From NCBI GenBank assembly GCA_010671965.1, contig JAAHIC010000124.1:1-9162 (forward strand): DNA of 9,162 nucleotides. The letters run 5' to 3'. The notes beneath the pieces are model-generated. The model saw only the letters and a program-made list of their open reading frames with translations, was not told the origin of the DNA and ran no database searches. Below, one piece after another: positions 6,166-9,162 of this stretch. This DNA is from Leptolyngbya sp. SIO4C5 (GTDB lineage Bacteria; Cyanobacteriota; Cyanobacteriia; Phormidesmidales; Phormidesmidaceae). The position numbers and the translations under genes were made by a program. Position 1 is the first letter of the stretch. Each line of letters opens with the position of its first letter.

Positions 6166-7536
6166 CTAGGGCAGCAGGTTATTTTTGACAAAGCTGCCAA
6201 CGACTTTGACGAGTCCTTGAGTGAGGATGTCATCTAGGGCTGCCACTAGGCGATCGAGATGCGCTTGTTCCACAATCAGGGGCGGCATGATATGCAGAAT
6301 GTCTGGATCGGAGGCGGAGAAATGGGCGATGATGTCGTGCTTTTCGTAGAGATAGCGGACTAGGCTCGCCATCATGACCGAATCCAGCAGATTGAGATAG
6401 CCGTGACTGAACGAGAAGCGCACGCCCTGCAGTAAACCTCGGCCGAGCAGTTCAGTAATTTGGCCGGGATGTTTAGCCTGCAGTTCTAAGAGTCTGCCCC
6501 GCAGATAGTCACCTTTTTCTCTCGCCGCTTGAATTAAGTTGTCTTCGACTAGGACATTCAGCGCTTCGATCGCTACCGCACAGGATTCTCCCAAACCGCC
6601 GAAGGTCGTGGTATGCAGGGAGCTATCTTTGCGCTTGGCATAGGCTTTTTTATGCAAGCTTTGACTGGTCACCATCGCGCCAACGGCCCGCTTGCCTCCC
6701 CCCAGAGATTTGGAAATGGTCACGACATCCGGCACGACATCTTCAATCTGAAAGGCGCAGAAGGTGCCGGTGCGGCCCATGCTGACTTTGACTTCGTCAA
6801 AAATAGTCAGGATGTCGTATTCTTTGGCGAGCGTGACCACGCCTTTGAGATAGCCCGGTGGCGGTGTGGCTAACCCCTGACCTTGAAAAGCTTCCAGGAT
6901 GATGGCGATGACGGCATTATCGCCTAAGCTGGTTTCCTCAGCTCGAATCGCTTTTTCTAGCGCTTCCAGATCGCCATAGGGAACCTCAATTCGATTCTCT
7001 GGGGGAATTCCCATCAGGAAGCCTCTCTGAAACCCGCCGCTGTTGGTCACAGAGAGCGAGCCGTGGGTCTTGCCGTGAAAGGAACCTGTGGCTGAAATAA
7101 ACTTAGTTTTGTCAGGGCCTTGGGCCCGTTCGCAGAGCTTCATCGCCGCTTCTACGGCTTCAGCCCCAGAAACGGTGAGAAAGCAGAGTTCTAGCGGATC
7201 GGGCAGTAGCTGAGCCAGGTTATGGGCCAAAGCAGCCTGTAGCTTCTGCGGCGCGACCTTAATTGCATCGATGAGCTTTTTCTGATGGCAAAGCTGTTCG
7301 GCGGCGAGGATGCGGGGATGGTTGTGGCCTAGCCCCAAGACGCCAATCGAAGCGGAAAAATCTAAAATTGTGCGGCCATCGCGCAGATGAATTTCAATGC
7401 CTTCGGCAGAGTCAATATCCATTTCGCTGACGCCTAGGAGTTCGTAAATCTCCATGAGGCCAGGATTGAGGTGTTTTTTATAGAGTTCTTTAGCCTGTTT
7501 AACGTCTAAGGAGACGGCTTCTTGTAGCGTCAGCAT
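6166..7536 (-). CDS. Class III PLP-dependent aminotransferase, substrate unknown
   Basis: This 456-residue fold-type I class III aminotransferase has a full set of PLP motifs: SGAEAVE (123-129, phosphate site), SFHGK (152-156), FDEVKVSMGRTG (246-257, D247 facing the pyridine nitrogen), ISKSLGGG (274-281, K276 as Schiff-base lysine) and TTTFGG (309-314). The N-terminus, with LYKKHLNP (18-25) followed by YELLG, resembles the putrescine/HpnO-type subgroup, whose hopanoid member acts on a ribose-derived C5 chain. That resemblance is from memory and is not proof of substrate. The position after DEV is Lys instead of the usual Gln. The gene lies between the UbiA and DprE1 genes, 68 nt after one and 117 nt before the other, so amination of a lipid-linked keto-pentose is conceivable. 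It has no good Shine-Dalgarno and no exact HIP1 site, so it may have joined the cluster separately. The family call is firm; the role is open. Confidence 0.9.
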   Translation of the reverse strand: MLTLQEAVSLDVKQAKELYKKHLNPGLMEIYELLGVSEMDIDSAEGIEIHLRDGRTILDFSASIGVLGLGHNHPRILAAEQLCHQKKLIDAIKVAPQKLQAALAHNLAQLLPDPLELCFLTVSGAEAVEAAMKLCERAQGPDKTKFISATGSFHGKTHGSLSVTNSGGFQRGFLMGIPPENRIEVPYGDLEALEKAIRAEETSLGDNAVIAIILEAFQGQGLATPPPGYLKGVVTLAKEYDILTIFDEVKVSMGRTGTFCAFQIEDVVPDVVTISKSLGGGKRAVGAMVTSQSLHKKAYAKRKDSSLHTTTFGGLGESCAVAIEALNVLVEDNLIQAAREKGDYLRGRLLELQAKHPGQITELLGRGLLQGVRFSFSHGYLNLLDSVMMASLVRYLYEKHDIIAHFSASDPDILHIMPPLIVEQAHLDRLVAALDDILTQGLVKVVGSFVKNNLLP

Positions 7537-7604
7537 GTTCTGGTAGAGTTTCCCACAAGGATGATAGTTAGTTGAAACGCGGTCAAAGTTAGTTGGCAGC
7601 TGCC
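7537..7604 (-). other. 68-nt gap between UbiA-family and aminotransferase genes, with a 9-bp direct repeat
   Basis: The sequence AGTTAGTTG occurs at 7566-7574 and again at 7587-7595, a 21-nt period that would place both copies on the same face of the helix. The palindrome GGCAGCTGCC (7595-7604) directly follows the UbiA-family stop codon. No strong promoter or T-rich terminator is seen. The repeats could be a protein-binding site or chance. Confidence 0.35.
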
Positions 7605-8585
7605 TTATTGAATCCAGCCGTACTGATGGGCAGTGAGAATAATCAGGCTAGTCAATACCCAGCCAGCAACGGTGCCTAGAATCGGACCATCGCTTAGCAA
7701 AATTTCTTCAGGCCGCTCGGTGCGCTCGCGGTTGCAGGGGCGATCGCATTCTAAAAGCGCCCCGCTTGGATCGCTGAGTAGCTGATAGCGAAAAATGCCA
7801 TACAGCACAAACGGCAGCGTCAGCAGCATCCAGGGGGTAGAAGCGCCGTTGACCGCAGGGCCAGAACTCCAAAGGGCGTAGCTCATGACGGCTCCAGTGG
7901 TCACCATGCTTTCCATACGGTTGAGCAGGTCTAGGGAGTAGTGCTTGAGTACGCGGCGGGTTCTCTGAGTGCTGCCGCTTTCAAACAGGCGGCGCTCGGC
8001 CTTACGCTTCTCAATGCCTAGAAACAGCGCCAGCATTGCGGTACAAAGCAAAAACCAGGGGGAGAGATCAATATTGTTGGCAGCGCCGCCCGCGCAGGCT
8101 CGCAGCACAAAGCCAGTTGCGATCGCCACAATATCTAGAATGGGTGAGTGCTTAACTTTGAGATTGTAGACGACCTGCACCAGCGCATAGCCCAGTAGAA
8201 TAGCGCCGAGCAGGGGAGCTGTCGCCCAGCCGATAATTAGACTGCCTGCCATTAAAACGACGGCCATCGCGATCGCAAACGGCACGCTTACGAGTCCAGA
8301 TGCAATTGGCCGCTGGCATTTAATCGGATGCCGCCGATCGGACTCAACATCAGCAACATCATTGATCAGGTAGAAGCTGCTGGAAAGACAACAAAACAGG
8401 GCAAAGGCTAAACTACTCCTTAAGATAGATGACCCGCCAAAACTGAAGTCAAATAATGGAGCAGCGAACACAACCAGATTTTTAGTCCACTGGTGAGGTC
8501 TCAGAGCTTTGACGACGTGAAACCTATTAGCTCTGGACATGAAGCTGATTGCAATTGTGTCAAAGCCCATAGCAGTTTTTCTCAT
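7605..8585 (-). CDS. UbiA-family polyprenyl-phosphate phosphoribosyltransferase (DPPR synthase type)
   Basis: The 326-residue membrane protein belongs to the UbiA superfamily and most resembles the mycobacterial decaprenyl-phosphate phosphoribosyltransferase Rv3806c (UbiA). That enzyme joins PRPP to a polyprenyl phosphate on the cytoplasmic face, the first committed step to lipid-linked arabinose. Visible signatures are LRPHQWTKN (28-36), the first Asp-rich motif NDVADVESDRRHP (75-87; D76, D79, D83), the adjoining QRPIASG (91-97), and the second motif YNLKVKHSPILD (140-151) followed by LRACAGG (161-167). About eight or nine hydrophobic helices are present. The length fits the family. ATG at 8585 has AGGA only 3 nt upstream. 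Met6 and Met16 are alternative starts, and Met16 gives an N-terminus closer to what I recall of the family. This is the first gene of the cluster, so the promoter should lie in 8586-9162. Quinone or heme prenyltransferase roles are less likely given the DprE1 neighbour. Confidence 0.9.
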   Translation of the reverse strand: MRKTAMGFDTIAISFMSRANRFHVVKALRPHQWTKNLVVFAAPLFDFSFGGSSILRSSLAFALFCCLSSSFYLINDVADVESDRRHPIKCQRPIASGLVSVPFAIAMAVVLMAGSLIIGWATAPLLGAILLGYALVQVVYNLKVKHSPILDIVAIATGFVLRACAGGAANNIDLSPWFLLCTAMLALFLGIEKRKAERRLFESGSTQRTRRVLKHYSLDLLNRMESMVTTGAVMSYALWSSGPAVNGASTPWMLLTLPFVLYGIFRYQLLSDPSGALLECDRPCNRERTERPEEILLSDGPILGTVAGWVLTSLIILTAHQYGWIQ

Positions 8586-8588
8586 AGT

Positions 8589-8592
8589 TCCT
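8589..8592 (-). promoter_or_regulatory. Possible ribosome binding site of the UbiA-family gene
   Basis: AGGA on the minus strand lies 3 nt before the ATG at 8585, closer than the usual 5-9 nt. It is the only Shine-Dalgarno-like element near the candidate starts. The two internal ATGs (8570 and 8540) lack a better one, so the start remains uncertain. Confidence 0.4.
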
Positions 8593-8784
8593 GAGAGGCT
8601 TTTGGGTAGATGGGTTCAGTTAACTCTTTTCCCTGAAAGGCAGAAGCGATTTTTTGGCAGGGGTAACTCTGACCTCGTTTGAGGGAGAGCTAATTTATGC
8701 CTGGGGTGTCTTTGAGAGTCCTCCGGCTCTGACTTTTCGAGTTCTACTAAGCCTGCCAAGAGCAGAATCCGCAGCTTAGGGATA

Positions 8785-8797
8785 GGTGTTTAACACC
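8785..8797. repeat. Perfect short palindrome, operator-like
   Basis: GGTGTTTAACACC is a 6-bp inverted repeat around one central base, about 200 nt upstream of the UbiA-family start. Its size and symmetry fit a dimeric regulator site, but no matching regulator is in the window. Confidence 0.4.
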
Positions 8798-8824
8798 AAA
8801 TAGATTTGTTTTTTGTTACACGCA

Positions 8825-8841
8825 CTAGTGATTTCCACTAG
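8825..8841. repeat. Short inverted repeat CTAGTG-N5-CACTAG
   Basis: The two 6-bp arms (8825-8830 and 8836-8841) are exact reverse complements with a 5-nt spacer. They lie 27 nt from the palindrome at 8785-8797. An operator half-site pair or a small hairpin is possible; function is unknown. Confidence 0.4.
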
Positions 8842-8947
8842 AAGAGTAGCGCTAATCTTGAGAGAACAGCGAATTTCAGGTTCCCGCGTTTACTGAACGT
8901 TTAATCTAGAATTGGCTGATTAAAACTTCAGTAAAGTTCTAGTTGAG

Positions 8948-8971
8948 ACATTGCTAATCTTTAAGCAATGT
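8948..8971. repeat. 8-bp stem inverted repeat ACATTGCT/AGCAATGT
   Basis: The arms at 8948-8955 and 8964-8971 are perfect reverse complements around an 8-nt AT-rich loop. There is no adjacent T-run, so an intrinsic terminator is unlikely. It may be a binding site or an RNA structure. Confidence 0.4.
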
Positions 8972-9162
8972 AGGCAGGTTTCTGTTTGTCATTTGTTGAC
9001 GTTTATTAATAATTTCCACGAACTAAAATCGCTTGCCTGTCGCATTGCTGAAACGTCGCATCTGCGCTCACTCAGGCAATTTCAGCATTTATAAGCAGAT
9101 ATCTTTTAGAAAAAATTTAGGTGAGCTGGTAATTTTGTAAATCTGTTTTTACCTGCTGATAT

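Larger units (their letters stand above)
299..8276. repeat. HIP1 octamers GCGATCGC, 13 dispersed copies
   Basis: Exact copies start at 299, 463, 1139, 1379, 2067, 4047, 4083, 4100, 5021, 5426, 7740, 8119 and 8269. All lie inside coding sequence. HIP1 over-representation is a known cyanobacterial genome trait and is the main taxonomic clue here. The aminotransferase gene and the right-hand non-coding region contain none. Confidence 0.95.
8586..9162. other. 577-nt non-coding region upstream of the cluster
   Basis: No convincing coding region is seen on either strand, and the stretch becomes AT-rich toward the right end, unlike the genes. It should hold the promoter of the minus-strand cluster and perhaps the start region of a gene beyond the window. 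Inverted repeats lie at 8785-8797, 8825-8841, 8948-8971 and, imperfectly, 9124-9157. TGCTGAAA at 9046-9053 is the reverse complement of TTTCAGCA at 9080-9087. I could not place a -35/-10 pair with confidence. Confidence 0.6.

Noticed and set aside
6166..7536. Assignment of the aminotransferase as the hopanoid enzyme HpnO or as glutamate-1-semialdehyde aminomutase
   Set aside because: There is N-terminal resemblance to the HpnO-type subgroup, but no other hopanoid gene is nearby. The active-site motifs differ from the aminomutase. The substrate is left open.
8692..8697. Minus-strand -10-like TAAATT upstream of the UbiA-family gene
   Set aside because: No acceptable -35 element lies 16-18 nt upstream, and single -10-like hexamers are common in AT-rich DNA.
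8996..9029. Plus-strand promoter with TTGACG and TAAAAT
   Set aside because: The spacing is 22 nt, too long for a standard sigma-70 type promoter, and no plus-strand gene is visible in the window.

Overview
The window looks like cyanobacterial chromosomal DNA. The HIP1 octamer GCGATCGC occurs 13 times in 9.2 kb, which is a hallmark of many cyanobacterial genomes, and the encoded proteins read as Gram-negative-type envelope enzymes. The genus cannot be fixed from the sequence alone. No rRNA, tRNA, CRISPR array, transposase or phage gene was seen.

All five genes lie on the minus strand and are read from right to left. They are: a UbiA-family 5-phosphoribosyl-1-diphosphate:polyprenyl-phosphate transferase (7605-8585); a class III PLP aminotransferase (6166-7536); a DprE1-like FAD oxidase with a GTG start (4669-6048); a fusion of a HAD-IB phosphatase with an LPG-synthase-type flippase-like membrane domain (3047-4672); and a 1011-residue fusion of a GT-C-like membrane glycosyltransferase with a six-hairpin glycosidase-like domain (5-3040). 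The last three are tightly packed (a 4-nt ATGA overlap, then a 6-nt gap). The first two are separated by 68 nt and 117 nt. The right end (8586-9162) has no convincing gene and holds several short inverted repeats upstream of the cluster.

Read as a pathway, the cluster resembles the mycobacterial route to polyprenyl-phosphate-D-arabinofuranose: PRPP plus polyprenyl phosphate (UbiA), dephosphorylation (HAD domain), 2'-oxidation of the lipid-linked ribose (DprE1), flipping across the membrane (LPG-type domain), and use by a GT-C transferase on the outer face. The expected 2'-keto reductase DprE2, an SDR enzyme, is not in the window. A class III aminotransferase sits between the UbiA and DprE1 genes instead. 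This raises the speculative possibility that the keto sugar, or a related intermediate, is aminated to give a lipid-linked amino-pentose. The other possibility is that DprE2 is encoded elsewhere and the aminotransferase does an unrelated job.

Other points of note: the position equivalent to the benzothiazinone-target cysteine of mycobacterial DprE1 is alanine; a perfect 18-bp inverted repeat straddles the stop codon of the last gene; and an imperfect 10-bp hairpin lies between the aminotransferase and DprE1 genes.
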